Assembly (NCBI GenBank): GCA_039586575.1
Contig: JBDHKD010000009.1
Location: forward strand, 30,315 to 94,314
DNA from: G020344215 sp039586575
GTDB taxonomy: Bacteria; Gemmatimonadota; Gemmatimonadetes; Palauibacterales; KS3-K002
DNA length: 64,000 nt
Direction: 5' to 3'
Below the pieces are notes generated by a model. It worked only from the letters and a program-made list of their open reading frames with translations, did no database searches and had not been told where the DNA came from. The position numbers and the translations under genes were made by a program. Of this stretch, positions 42,153 through 50,770 are shown one piece after another; within the stretch, counting starts at the first letter, position 1; the number at the start of each line of letters is the position of its first letter.

Positions 42153-42854
42153 GTGCTTCCCGGCCTCTTCCCCCTGGCTGGTGCCGTCCTCAGCGATGCC
42201 GGACTTGGCGACCCGCAAACCCTTGATCGCGTGCTGCAGTGGTCGGCGGGCATTTCACCTCACTGGCTCTACATCGCCCTGGCCGCCGGCGTGGCTATCG
42301 AGAACTTCTTCCCGCCGATACCGGCTGACACCTTTGTGGCGTTCGGGGCTTTCATCTCGGCCCAGGGAAGGATCACCGGACTGGGTGTGTTCCTGGTCAC
42401 CTGGACGATGAACACCGCGGGAGCGTTGCTGAGCTATGGTCTGGCCCGTCGCTGGGGCCGAAGCGTGCTCGGCACGAGGGCGGGACGCTGGCTGCTGCGT
42501 CCTCGTCAGCTGGAGAAGTTGGCGGCTCTGTACAACGCCCATGGGAGCAAGATGATCTTCGCCAGCCGCTTCTTGCCTGCGTTTCGCGCCTTGGTTCCGG
42601 TATTTGGCGGGATCACGCATCTCGCTTTCTGGCGAACCGTACTGCCGGTGGCCGCGGCGTCGGCCGTTTGGTACGGCGTACTGGTCTACCTCGGTGCCGC
42701 TTTGGGCCGTAATTGGCAGGCGGTCCTCGACACGGTGAGCGGTGTCAGCACGCTGCTGCTTGTCATCGCTGCCGCGGTCGGGGCAGTCGTCGTGGCGGTC
42801 TGGTGGCGGACTCGGTACCACACGGCGGAAATGCTCGAAGAACGGGAGCGGTGA
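42153..42854 (+). CDS. DedA family membrane protein
   Basis: Inner-membrane protein of the DedA/SNARE-associated family, thought to act in lipid-carrier (undecaprenyl phosphate or phospholipid) translocation and membrane homeostasis. It is 233 residues from GTG 42153. ALAAGVAIENFFPPIPADTFVAFGAF is the conserved re-entrant acidic motif, and SRFLPAFRALVPVFGGIT carries the two conserved arginines. Its stop overlaps the recombinase ATG by one base. Confidence 0.88.
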   Translation: MLPGLFPLAGAVLSDAGLGDPQTLDRVLQWSAGISPHWLYIALAAGVAIENFFPPIPADTFVAFGAFISAQGRITGLGVFLVTWTMNTAGALLSYGLARRWGRSVLGTRAGRWLLRPRQLEKLAALYNAHGSKMIFASRFLPAFRALVPVFGGITHLAFWRTVLPVAAASAVWYGVLVYLGAALGRNWQAVLDTVSGVSTLLLVIAAAVGAVVVAVWWRTRYHTAEMLEERER

Positions 42855-43765
42855 TGGAGGAGCGTGGCCAGCGCTTCTACCTTGAGAGGTTCGAGGACTA
42901 CCTACGCTTTGAGCGGGGTCTGTCAGCCTCGACGGCCGCGGCCTACGTCACCGATCTTGCCCAGTTCGTCGATTTCCTCGAGGCGCGCGGCGTCACCGTG
43001 CCAAACGTGGTGGACTCGTCGGCGCTGCGCGAGTTCGTTTACTCGCTGAAAGAGTCGGGTCGGGCACCGACCAGCATCCAACGCAAGATCTCCTCTCTGC
43101 GTAGCTACTTCGGTTTTCTTCTGGCCGAGAGTCTGATCGATGCCGACCCCAGCGATCTGCTGGAGGGACCCAAGACCGGGCGGCGTCTGCCGACCGTGCT
43201 GAGCAGGGATGAGGTGGAACGACTGCTCACGGGACCGGACGGCGATGACCCACTAGCGCTGCGCGATCGTGCGATCCTCGAGCTCATGTATGCCACGGGG
43301 GTGCGAATTTCCGAACTGGTCGCACTGCGGATCCGCGACATCGACCTCGAGGAGCAGCTGGTACGGGTGCAAGGGAAGGGCTCAAAAGAGCGGATCGTCC
43401 CGTTCGGTGCCGCGGCTCGCCAGTCACTGGAGGTTTACCTGCGCGATTCGCGCCCGGCGCTTGCCGCGGCTGCTGGACGCCAAGCCGGAGGCACGCTATT
43501 CCTGGGACGTCGAGGGCGGCGGCTGACCCGAAAAGGGGCGTGGGATATCGTAAGGCGACATGTGGCGCGGGCGGGGATCGGGAAGCGGGTGACACCGCAC
43601 ACGCTGCGCCATACATTCGCTACCCACCTCCTGCAGGGAGGTGCGGACATCGCGGCGGTCCAGGAAATGTTGGGGCATGCCGACATCTCGACGACGCAGA
43701 TCTACACCCACCTGGATCGTAGCTATTTGAGTGAGATACACCGGCAGTACCACCCGCGAGCGTAG
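42854..43765 (+). CDS. Tyrosine recombinase XerC/XerD
   Basis: Site-specific recombinase that resolves chromosome dimers at dif. It is 303 residues. An N-terminal SAM-like DNA-binding domain (ERFEDYLRFERGLSASTAAAY) precedes the catalytic domain with Arg151, Lys175, His249, Arg252, His275 and nucleophile Tyr284 (TQIYTHLD). The catalytic HTLRHTFATHLL and LGHADISTTQIYTH are complete. No dif-like site or mobile element is seen nearby, which argues for the housekeeping Xer role and not an integrase. Whether it is XerC or XerD is not decided; XerD is likelier on length and the LLxGGADI segment. Confidence 0.9.
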   Translation: MEERGQRFYLERFEDYLRFERGLSASTAAAYVTDLAQFVDFLEARGVTVPNVVDSSALREFVYSLKESGRAPTSIQRKISSLRSYFGFLLAESLIDADPSDLLEGPKTGRRLPTVLSRDEVERLLTGPDGDDPLALRDRAILELMYATGVRISELVALRIRDIDLEEQLVRVQGKGSKERIVPFGAAARQSLEVYLRDSRPALAAAAGRQAGGTLFLGRRGRRLTRKGAWDIVRRHVARAGIGKRVTPHTLRHTFATHLLQGGADIAAVQEMLGHADISTTQIYTHLDRSYLSEIHRQYHPRA

Positions 43766-43787
43766 AAGCAGTGAGCGCGGAGGCGCC

Positions 43788-45275
43788 GTGAGGAGGCCTG
43801 AGGGATTGCGAACGGCGATAGTGAGCGCCGTGCTGTTGTTTGTCGCGGTGGCGGGCGCCGCCGGGCAAACGGTAGAGTTTCGCCGCGGTTCGCGAGGTGA
43901 CCCGCGGGCGGAGCAGGTTCTCAAGCGCGTACTGGACCGAGGTAACTACCAGGTACTCACTCGCGACACGATCCTCGCTGCGGAAGCGGTTCTGGCGTCG
44001 GACGTGATCCTGCTCGGGGCGACCTTGCGAGTGGAAGGGCGCATCGCCGGTGACCTTGTCGCGGTACAGAGCGACATCTTTGCCCGTCCCGGCGGTCGGT
44101 TCGAGGGTACGGTGGCTGTGCTCGCCGGCGGCTTTTATGGGTCTTCGCTGGCCGAACTCAACGCGCCATTGGTCGATGCGTCGCGCTACGACTACCGTCT
44201 GAGTGTCGCCGGAGACGAGTACTATGTCATAGCGGCGCCGGGTGGGCGAGCGGCGCTTCAGCTGCCCGGTCTGTACGGGTTCCTGCTACCGCAATACGAC
44301 CGGGTGAACGCGGTGACCGTGCCCTGGGGCGTCGATCTACAGCGTGGCCCGTCCCCCTGGATTCCCGAGGCCAAGGCGCGCGTCCGCTACCGGAGCGTGC
44401 GCTCCGTCGTCGACGGCGACTTGGAGGTGGGTTGGCCATTCGGTCGTCATCGGTTCGTGCTCAACGGTGGCCGCACGGTCCGCTCGAATGACCGTTGGGC
44501 GAACGGCGACCTCGAGAGTTCGCTTTACGCGCTGATCGGTGCGGTGGACACGCGGAACTACTACGATGCGCGTTTTGTCGCCGCCGACCTGAAGTTCGGC
44601 TTTGGGACACGAGCCCTCTGGGCGGGGGATGTCGTCTTGAGTTGGGAGCGTGCGAGAAGCTTGGAGAACCGTGACCCGTTCTCACTCTTCGAGGTGCGGA
44701 GCGGGTATCGACCGAACTTAGCGGTCGACGAGGCCGATATCGCCAGCATCGAGTTCAGAGGTGAGGTCGAGCTGCGCGATTGGCCGATCCTCCCTTTCGA
44801 ACTCGAATTGGGCTTGGAGCATGCGGACGCCGATGTCGCCGGCGATCTATCCTTCACGCTGATCGACGCAGCTTTGCTCGCCGAGCTGTCGACCTGGGGA
44901 AGGCACGCCCTGGTCATCGAGGGTAGGGGCCAGTTGCCGGCCTCATCCAGCGCGCCACGGCAACGCTGGCGGGCGCTGGGCGGCTGGGGCACCCTCCCGA
45001 CCTTGGTCCCGGTCGACCGCGCGGGTGATCGGATGTGGTGGGTGGGAACGACCTACCGGGCACCGCTTGGGCAATGGGTCGGTGCGCGTTGGGAACTAGT
45101 CTCCTGGCTGCAATACGCGGCGGGCAACGCGTGGGCCGACGATGACGAGCGCCCGCCGACCGTACACAACCTGGCTTTCGGCCTGAGCCTAGGTCCTCTC
45201 TCCCTGGCGGTTTACACGGCTCCCAGCGACGATTTCAAGACGGTCCTGGCCGTGGGCGTCGAGCGCTATCGCTAG
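43788..45275 (+). CDS. Exported protein: bactofilin-like segment plus predicted beta-barrel
   Basis: A 495-residue protein from GTG 43788 with a Sec signal peptide (TAIVSAVLLFVAVAGAAG-Q). Residues about 70-120 alternate short hydrophobic and Gly turns (VILLGATLRVEGRIAGDLVAVQSDIFARPGGRFEGTVAVLAGG) like the beta-helical polymer-forming domain of bactofilins. From about residue 180 on the sequence is rich in alternating polar/aromatic strands and ends in an aromatic strand (VLAVGVERYR), typical of an outer-membrane barrel. No signature of a known transporter is seen. It lies between the recombinase gene and the kds operon promoter. Function is unknown; LPS- or envelope-related is only a guess from its neighbours. 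Confidence 0.65.
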   Translation: MRRPEGLRTAIVSAVLLFVAVAGAAGQTVEFRRGSRGDPRAEQVLKRVLDRGNYQVLTRDTILAAEAVLASDVILLGATLRVEGRIAGDLVAVQSDIFARPGGRFEGTVAVLAGGFYGSSLAELNAPLVDASRYDYRLSVAGDEYYVIAAPGGRAALQLPGLYGFLLPQYDRVNAVTVPWGVDLQRGPSPWIPEAKARVRYRSVRSVVDGDLEVGWPFGRHRFVLNGGRTVRSNDRWANGDLESSLYALIGAVDTRNYYDARFVAADLKFGFGTRALWAGDVVLSWERARSLENRDPFSLFEVRSGYRPNLAVDEADIASIEFRGEVELRDWPILPFELELGLEHADADVAGDLSFTLIDAALLAELSTWGRHALVIEGRGQLPASSSAPRQRWRALGGWGTLPTLVPVDRAGDRMWWVGTTYRAPLGQWVGARWELVSWLQYAAGNAWADDDERPPTVHNLAFGLSLGPLSLAVYTAPSDDFKTVLAVGVERYR

Positions 45276-45301
45276 CCTACCTCTTCCTCTAAGGTCTTGT
45301 T

Positions 45302-45330
45302 TTGACAACCGTTTAACGGCCTGTTAGTAT
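45302..45330 (+). promoter_or_regulatory. Sigma-70-type promoter for the kds-lpt-rpoN operon
   Basis: TTGACA (45302-45307), a 17-nt spacer, TAGTAT (45325-45330). A start about seven bases on would leave a leader of only about eight bases before the kdsB TTG. Confidence 0.75.
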
Positions 45331-45344
45331 AGTTGGCGTGAAAA

Positions 45345-46160
45345 TTGCTTAGCGACGCCGATTCTTCGATTGTCGCCCCTGGAAGCGGGGGCGTTGCGAG
45401 TGGCGCGTTGGGGGTTATCCCGGCGCGCCTTGGGGCGTCGCGGCTGCCGCGCAAGCCATTGATCCCGATCGCCGGGCGGTCCCTGATCGAATGGGTCTGG
45501 CGTCGGATGAGCGACTTGGAGGTTCTGGACGAGCTGGTGGTCGCCGCCGACGATTCGGAGGTCGTGGCCGCGGTAGAGAGCTTTGGGGGTCGGGCGGTCC
45601 TGACGCGCAAGGATCACGTTTCCGGCACCGACCGGGTGGCGGAGGTGGCGGAGCGACCCGAGTTCAGCGGGTTCCCGTGGATCGTGAACCTGCAGGGTGA
45701 CGAGCCTTTCCTGCCGCTCGGCGCCGCCGAGGCGGCGGTCGACCTGGTGAGGTCGGGCTGGGATGTGGGAACTGCCGCGGTTCCGATCGGGACTTTGGCG
45801 GAGTGGCGGGACCCGTCAACCGTGAAGGTCGTGCTCGATGACAGCGGCGGTGCGCTCTACTTCAGTCGCGCGCCCATACCTCACGATCGAGCAGGTGAAT
45901 CCCCCGTCGGTCGCGCGGGTACCGTGGGACCTTTGCGCCATGTCGGCGTCTACGGCTTCAAGCGCGCGGCGCTGCGCCGAGCTACGGAGGCTCCCCCGCA
46001 CCCGCTGGAGGAGAGGGAAGGGCTGGAACAGTTGCGCTGGTTGGCGATGGGCTTGCGGATCGGGGTGACGGTCGTCAAAGGCGGTGGGCCAGGTATCGAT
46101 ACGGAGGCCGACCTGGTTCGAGCCGAGGAACTCCTGCGAGGGAGGGTGGATTCCACATGA
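45345..46160 (+). CDS. kdsB: 3-deoxy-manno-octulosonate (Kdo) cytidylyltransferase
   Basis: Activates Kdo with CTP to CMP-Kdo for the LPS inner core. It is 271 residues. VIPARLGASRLPRKPL is the nucleotide-binding signature, RAVLTRKDHVSGTDRVAEV follows, and VNLQGDEPF carries the metal-binding aspartate region. HVGVYGFKRAAL and EQLRWL complete the fold. The TTG start at 45345 is chosen because no ATG or GTG precedes the PAR motif in frame; this adds about 20 residues before it. Its stop overlaps pyrG by four bases, which supplies CTP for its own reaction. Confidence 0.93.
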   Translation: MLSDADSSIVAPGSGGVASGALGVIPARLGASRLPRKPLIPIAGRSLIEWVWRRMSDLEVLDELVVAADDSEVVAAVESFGGRAVLTRKDHVSGTDRVAEVAERPEFSGFPWIVNLQGDEPFLPLGAAEAAVDLVRSGWDVGTAAVPIGTLAEWRDPSTVKVVLDDSGGALYFSRAPIPHDRAGESPVGRAGTVGPLRHVGVYGFKRAALRRATEAPPHPLEEREGLEQLRWLAMGLRIGVTVVKGGGPGIDTEADLVRAEELLRGRVDST

Positions 46161-47815
46161 GTGAAAGGTCCGGGCCTGCCAAGATGATATTCGTGACCGG
46201 CGGCGTCGTCTCCTCTCTGGGAAAGGGGATCGCCGCCGCGTCGCTTGGCCGACTGCTGGTGGAACGGGGACTCAAGGTCACGATTCAGAAGTTCGACCCC
46301 TACATCAACGTCGATCCGGGCACGTTGTCGCCGTTCCAGCACGGGGAGGTCTACGTCACGGATGATGGGGCCGAGACGGATCTCGATCTGGGCCATTACG
46401 AGCGATTCATCGAGGAGTCGCTGTCACAGGCGAACAACATTACCACGGGCCGGATCTATCGTGACGTCATCACAAAGGAGCGGCGCGGCGAGTACCTCGG
46501 CTCGACCGTTCAGGTCATTCCGCACATCACTGATGAAATCAAGTCTGCCGTTCGTCGTCTGACACCGAACTACGACGTCGTGATCACGGAGATTGGCGGC
46601 ACCGTCGGCGACATCGAATCGCTACCGTTCCTCGAGGCGATTCGACAGCTGCGCAGTGATGCGGGACGCGAGAACACGCTGTTCATTCACCTGACGCTGA
46701 TCCCTTACATGGCGTCGGCTGGCGAGCTGAAGACCAAGCCGACGCAGCACTCCGTTCGAGAGCTGATGGAGATCGGGATCATGCCGGATATCCTGATCTG
46801 CCGGACCGAACGCGAGTTGACCGAAGATCTACGCCGCAAGATCGCTCTGTTCTGCAACGTCAAGAGCGAGGCGGTGATCGAGGCGCGTGATGCCGAGACG
46901 ATCTACGAGGTGCCGCTGATCTTCCAGGCTCAGAACCTCGATGGACTGGTCGTGGAGAAGCTGGGCCTGGGAGTCTCCGAACCGGACCTCACAGCTTGGC
47001 GCGTACTCGTCGAGCGCGTAAAGCGGCCGGCGAACGGCTCGGTTCGCATCGCAGTAGTGGGGAAGTACACCGACCTGGTCGATTCCTACAAGTCGATTCA
47101 GGAGGCGCTGGTCCACGGCGGTATCGCGAACGACGTGTGCGTGGACGTCGACTGGCTGTCATCGGAGGATTTCGGCGGTCCCGAGGACGCCACGCGGCTG
47201 ATGGAACACGACGGGTTACTCGTGCCCGGCGGCTTCGGCGTGCGTGGTGTCGAGGGGATGGTGCGCGCCATTCGGTACGCACGCGAGAACGGGCTGCCTT
47301 TTTTCGGCATCTGTCTGGGGCTGCAATCGGCGATCATCGAGTTCGCACGCAACGTATGCAACCTCGAGGGGTCGCATTCTCGTGAGTTCGCGCCCGAGTG
47401 CGAGGACCCGGTGGTGTCGCTCATGGACTCGCAGCGTAAGGTGACCGATATGGGCGGCACCATGCGGTTGGGGGCCTACCCCTGTCAGCTGGCGGAGGGG
47501 TCGCGGACCGCAGAGATCTATGGAGTTCGCGAGATCAGCGAGCGGCATCGCCACCGCTACGAGGTCAACAACGAGTACCGCGGAGTTCTGGCAAACCACG
47601 GGCTGCGCATGGCCGGTCTGTCACCGGACGGCATGCTCGTCGAGATCATCGAACTGCCCGACCACCCGTGGTATGTAGCTACGCAGTTTCACCCCGAATT
47701 GAAGTCGCGGCCGGCTCACCCCCACCCCCTGTTCGCGTCGTTTATCGAGGCGGCGCTGAAATACCGCGACAGGCATCGGGCACCCGAACTGAAGGCGGTC
47801 CGGGTGGGCGAATAG
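46157..47815 (+). CDS. pyrG: CTP synthase
   Basis: Makes CTP from UTP with glutamine-derived ammonia. It is 552 residues. The N-terminal amidoligase domain has FVTGGVVSSLGKGI, QKFDPYINVDPGT and SQANNITTGRIY; the glutaminase domain has the nucleophile in FFGICLGLQSA and the His-Glu pair in ATQFHPE. It overlaps kdsB by four bases, and CTP is the KdsB co-substrate, so supply and use are cotranslated. kdsA follows 16 bases downstream. Confidence 0.98.
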   Translation: MSERSGPAKMIFVTGGVVSSLGKGIAAASLGRLLVERGLKVTIQKFDPYINVDPGTLSPFQHGEVYVTDDGAETDLDLGHYERFIEESLSQANNITTGRIYRDVITKERRGEYLGSTVQVIPHITDEIKSAVRRLTPNYDVVITEIGGTVGDIESLPFLEAIRQLRSDAGRENTLFIHLTLIPYMASAGELKTKPTQHSVRELMEIGIMPDILICRTERELTEDLRRKIALFCNVKSEAVIEARDAETIYEVPLIFQAQNLDGLVVEKLGLGVSEPDLTAWRVLVERVKRPANGSVRIAVVGKYTDLVDSYKSIQEALVHGGIANDVCVDVDWLSSEDFGGPEDATRLMEHDGLLVPGGFGVRGVEGMVRAIRYARENGLPFFGICLGLQSAIIEFARNVCNLEGSHSREFAPECEDPVVSLMDSQRKVTDMGGTMRLGAYPCQLAEGSRTAEIYGVREISERHRHRYEVNNEYRGVLANHGLRMAGLSPDGMLVEIIELPDHPWYVATQFHPELKSRPAHPHPLFASFIEAALKYRDRHRAPELKAVRVGE

Positions 47816-47831
47816 GAGGGCGTAGAGCGGC

Positions 47832-48662
47832 ATGTCGAACCTCCAGACGCTACTCCAGCCCGGCGGTGGCTTCTTTTTCATCGCGGGGCCGTGCGTTCTC
47901 GAGGATGATGCGACCAACCTCAGGGTGGCAGAGGAGGTCGCGCGTATCAGCGGGACCTTCGGTGTGCCGGCGATCTTCAAGGCGTCATTCGACAAGGCAA
48001 ACCGCAGCAGCATCGCTTCTCCACGCGGCCCCGGACTCGAGGAAGGCTTACGGCAGCTGGCGCGAGTGAAGTCGGAAGTCGGACTCGCGCTCACGACCGA
48101 TGTCCACCTGCCCGAGCAGGCGGCGCCGGTGGCAGAGGTCGTTGACGTGCTGCAGATACCGGCTTTCCTCTGCCGGCAGACCGACCTGGTCGTGGCGGCG
48201 GCGGCGACGGGCCGGCCGCTGAACCTGAAGAAGGGGCAGTGGATGGCACCGCAAGACATGGCGCACCAGGTCGAGAAGGCCCGGCACGGTGGTGCGAACG
48301 CGGTGGCGGTGACGGAACGCGGCTCGGCGTTCGGTTATCACAATCTCGTGGTCGACATGCGGGCGTTCACCCTGATGAAAGAGGCTTGCCGGTGTGTGGC
48401 CGTCTTTGACGCGAGCCACTCGGTGCAGCTGCCCGGCGGCGCAGGCGACAAGAGCGGGGGCGAGCCGCGTCACATCAAGGCGCTGGCGGCGGCGGCGGTG
48501 GCCGCTGGCGCGGACGCGGTGTTCGTAGAGGTGCATCCCGAGCCCAGCCGAGCGTTGTCGGACGGGGCGAGCATGTTGCAGCTGGGCGAACTGGAGGACT
48601 TGGTGGCACGCGTCGTAGCGGTGCGAGACGCGCTGGCTCCGCGAGGGAAGGGGGATGACTGA
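47832..48662 (+). CDS. kdsA: Kdo-8-phosphate synthase
   Basis: Condenses arabinose 5-phosphate and phosphoenolpyruvate to Kdo-8-phosphate. It is 276 residues. FIAGPCVLEDD, FKASFDKANRSS, GLALTTDVHLPEQ, VVDVLQIPAFLCRQTDL, NLKKGQWMAP, and the C-terminal EVHPEPSRALSDGASML match the family; the Asn/Cys residues that separate metal-free from metal-dependent classes were not assigned. It overlaps kdsC by eight bases. Confidence 0.97.
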   Translation: MSNLQTLLQPGGGFFFIAGPCVLEDDATNLRVAEEVARISGTFGVPAIFKASFDKANRSSIASPRGPGLEEGLRQLARVKSEVGLALTTDVHLPEQAAPVAEVVDVLQIPAFLCRQTDLVVAAAATGRPLNLKKGQWMAPQDMAHQVEKARHGGANAVAVTERGSAFGYHNLVVDMRAFTLMKEACRCVAVFDASHSVQLPGGAGDKSGGEPRHIKALAAAAVAAGADAVFVEVHPEPSRALSDGASMLQLGELEDLVARVVAVRDALAPRGKGDD

Positions 48663-49251
48663 GCTGGCCGGCATGCCGGCGGACCTCGCACGCGGCGTGA
48701 AGCTCGTTGTCCTGGACGTGGACGGCGTGATGACCGACGGCGGTGTTTACTACGGGGCGACCGCATCTGGGGAGACGGTCGAGTTGAAGCGGTTCGAGAT
48801 CACGGACGGGCTCGGCGTCCACCTGCTGCAGCGAGCCGGGATCGCGGTGGCCATCGTCACGGGCAGGCGGTCGGAGGTGGTGGCAATGCGAGCCCGCGAG
48901 CTGGGAATCGAAGAGGTACACCAGGATCCGGGAGCCGAGAAGTTGCCCATCGTGATTGACATCTTGGAGCGCATGCAGCTCGACTGGAATGCCGTTGCCT
49001 TCTTGTCGGATGACCTTGCCGACATCCCGGTGCTGCGACGCGTAGCGTTGCCCGTCGCCGTGGCCAACGCGGTCCCCGAAGTGATGGACCTCGCAGCCTG
49101 GCAGACGCATCGGGCCGGCGGTGCGGGGGCGGTCCGTGAGTTCGCGGAGCAACTGCTGCGAGCACGTGGCCAGTGGACCGACGTCGTCAACGGCTATCTT
49201 GCCGACAGGGACGTCGAATCGGCGAAGGAGGAGAGCCGTGGATCGGCATGA
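48655..49251 (+). CDS. kdsC: Kdo-8-phosphate phosphatase
   Basis: HAD-family phosphatase releasing Kdo from Kdo-8-phosphate. It is 198 residues. Asp21 and Asp23 in VVLDVDGVMTDGG are the catalytic pair, FEITDGLGVHLLQRAGI and IVTGRRSEVVAMRARELGI are family signatures, and LSDDLADIPVL binds Mg. The stop overlaps kdsD by 14 bases. Confidence 0.95.
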   Translation: MTELAGMPADLARGVKLVVLDVDGVMTDGGVYYGATASGETVELKRFEITDGLGVHLLQRAGIAVAIVTGRRSEVVAMRARELGIEEVHQDPGAEKLPIVIDILERMQLDWNAVAFLSDDLADIPVLRRVALPVAVANAVPEVMDLAAWQTHRAGGAGAVREFAEQLLRARGQWTDVVNGYLADRDVESAKEESRGSA

Positions 49252-50206
49252 GCTGATCGAGGCCGCACGCCGAGTGGTGCGCCTGGAGGGTCGTGCCGTC
49301 ATGGCGCTCGAGCAGCGGATCGACGCCGATTTTGTTCGGGCGGTCGCTCTGCTGGCTGGTCTCAAGGGCCGTGCGATCGTCACAGGGGTGGGCAAGTCAG
49401 GCATCATCGCCCGCAAGCTCGCCGCGACGCTCACCTCCACGGGCACACCCGCCTTCTTCCTGCATCCGGTAGAGGGAGTGCACGGCGATCTGGGCATGGT
49501 GCTGAGGGACGACCTGCTGATCACGATCTCCAAGAGCGGCGAGTCGGACGAGCTATACGAGCTTCTGCGGGTAGTGAAGCGGTTAGGCGTGGCTATCATC
49601 GCCTTCAGCGGGAACCCGGGCTCGACACTCGCCCATGAAGCCGATGTGACGCTCGACGTCAGCGTGGAAGAGGAGGCGTGTCCGCACGATCTGGCTCCCA
49701 CCGCCAGCACGACGGCAGCAATGGCCATGGGCGATGCGCTGGCGGTGGCAGTGCTGACCGAGAAGGGCTTCAGCCCGGATGACTTCGCTCAGTTACACCC
49801 CGGCGGAGCTTTGGGCCGTAAACTCCTGAGGGTGGCCGATGTGATGCTGACCGACCGGGAAAAGGTCCCGGCGCTGCCGCGCGACGCGACGCTGAGGGAG
49901 GCGATGTTGGAGATCGCGCACAAGCGGGGTACCGTTCCGGTCGTCGACGACGAGCGTCGGGTCATCGGGGTGATCACGGCAGGGGATCTGACGCGATTCA
50001 TCGACAACAAGGAGGAGTTCTTCCATCGATGCGTGTGGGAGGCCATGAACCCGAACCCGAAGAAGGTCACGTCCGATACTCTGGCGGCCGAGGCATTCTA
50101 CAAGATGGAACAGTTCGGGATCATGGCGTTGCCGGTCTGCGATGAGGAGAACCGGTTGGAGGGCATAGTTCACCTGCACGATCTGATGCGTGCACGAGTG
50201 GTATGA
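49238..50206 (+). CDS. kdsD: Arabinose-5-phosphate isomerase
   Basis: SIS-domain enzyme making arabinose 5-phosphate from ribulose 5-phosphate, the first committed step to Kdo. It is 322 residues from GTG 49238 with aaggaggag upstream. VTGVGKSGIIARKLAATLTSTGTPAFFLHPVEGVHGDLG and DLAPTASTTAAMAMGDALAVAV are the SIS signatures, and two CBS domains fill the C-terminal 120 residues (VADVMLTDREKVPALPRDATL, VTSDTLAAEAFYKMEQFGIMALPV). The upstream frame inside kdsC is rejected. It overlaps lptC by four bases. Confidence 0.96.
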   Translation: MDRHELIEAARRVVRLEGRAVMALEQRIDADFVRAVALLAGLKGRAIVTGVGKSGIIARKLAATLTSTGTPAFFLHPVEGVHGDLGMVLRDDLLITISKSGESDELYELLRVVKRLGVAIIAFSGNPGSTLAHEADVTLDVSVEEEACPHDLAPTASTTAAMAMGDALAVAVLTEKGFSPDDFAQLHPGGALGRKLLRVADVMLTDREKVPALPRDATLREAMLEIAHKRGTVPVVDDERRVIGVITAGDLTRFIDNKEEFFHRCVWEAMNPNPKKVTSDTLAAEAFYKMEQFGIMALPVCDEENRLEGIVHLHDLMRARVV

Positions 50207-50769
50207 GCATGATGAGGCTAGCGCTTCGCGTGGTTGTCGTGGCGTCATTCCTGGTCTCCTGCCGGGAGAGCGGCGAGCCGCCGCTGGTCGCCGAGGAGAT
50301 CCTGCAGCTCAACAGCGAGGCGAATCAGGTCGTTTTCGGCCTGGAACACTACGTGACGACGGGCGGGATACGGCGTGCGCTCGTCGAGGCCGACACGGCG
50401 TTCTTCCTCGAGGGACGCTCGTTGGTCGAGCTGCGAACGTTGCGGGTGACCTTCTTCAACGCCAATGGCGAGGAGACATCGGTCCTCACCTCTCGGGAAG
50501 GGACCTACGATTGGGAGAGCGGCGATATGACGGCGACCACCGATGTCGTTGTAGTGAATCGTGCCGAGGGCCGGCGGATCGAGACCTCGGTGCTACACTA
50601 CAGCCGCTACGAGGATCGAATCTGGAGTGATGAGTATACCACGATGACCGAGGCAGACGGGACTGTCGTGGAAGGCACGGCATTCGATTCCGATTCGCGC
50701 ATGGAGCGAATCAACCTCACATCACCCAGGCTGACGAGGCCAGGCGTGGAGCGGTCAAGCGAGCCGTGA
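50203..50769 (+). CDS. lptC: LPS export protein LptC
   Basis: Bitopic periplasmic bridge subunit linking LptB2FG to LptA. It is 188 residues. An N-terminal hydrophobic segment ends at VVASFLVSC, so the protein may be a lipoprotein, unlike the transmembrane-anchored E. coli form. A beta-jellyroll follows (YVTTGGIRRALVEADTAFFLEG, TLRVTFFNANGEETSVLTSREGTYDWESGDMTATTDVVV). It sits between kdsD and lptA, the same order as in E. coli, which supports the assignment. Confidence 0.85.
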   Translation: MSMMRLALRVVVVASFLVSCRESGEPPLVAEEILQLNSEANQVVFGLEHYVTTGGIRRALVEADTAFFLEGRSLVELRTLRVTFFNANGEETSVLTSREGTYDWESGDMTATTDVVVVNRAEGRRIETSVLHYSRYEDRIWSDEYTTMTEADGTVVEGTAFDSDSRMERINLTSPRLTRPGVERSSEP

Positions 50770-50770
50770 G

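Noticed and set aside
42854..43765. Tyrosine recombinase as sign of an integrated element
   Set aside because: Sequence is Xer-like, neighbours are housekeeping genes, and no tRNA, direct repeats or phage genes flank it.
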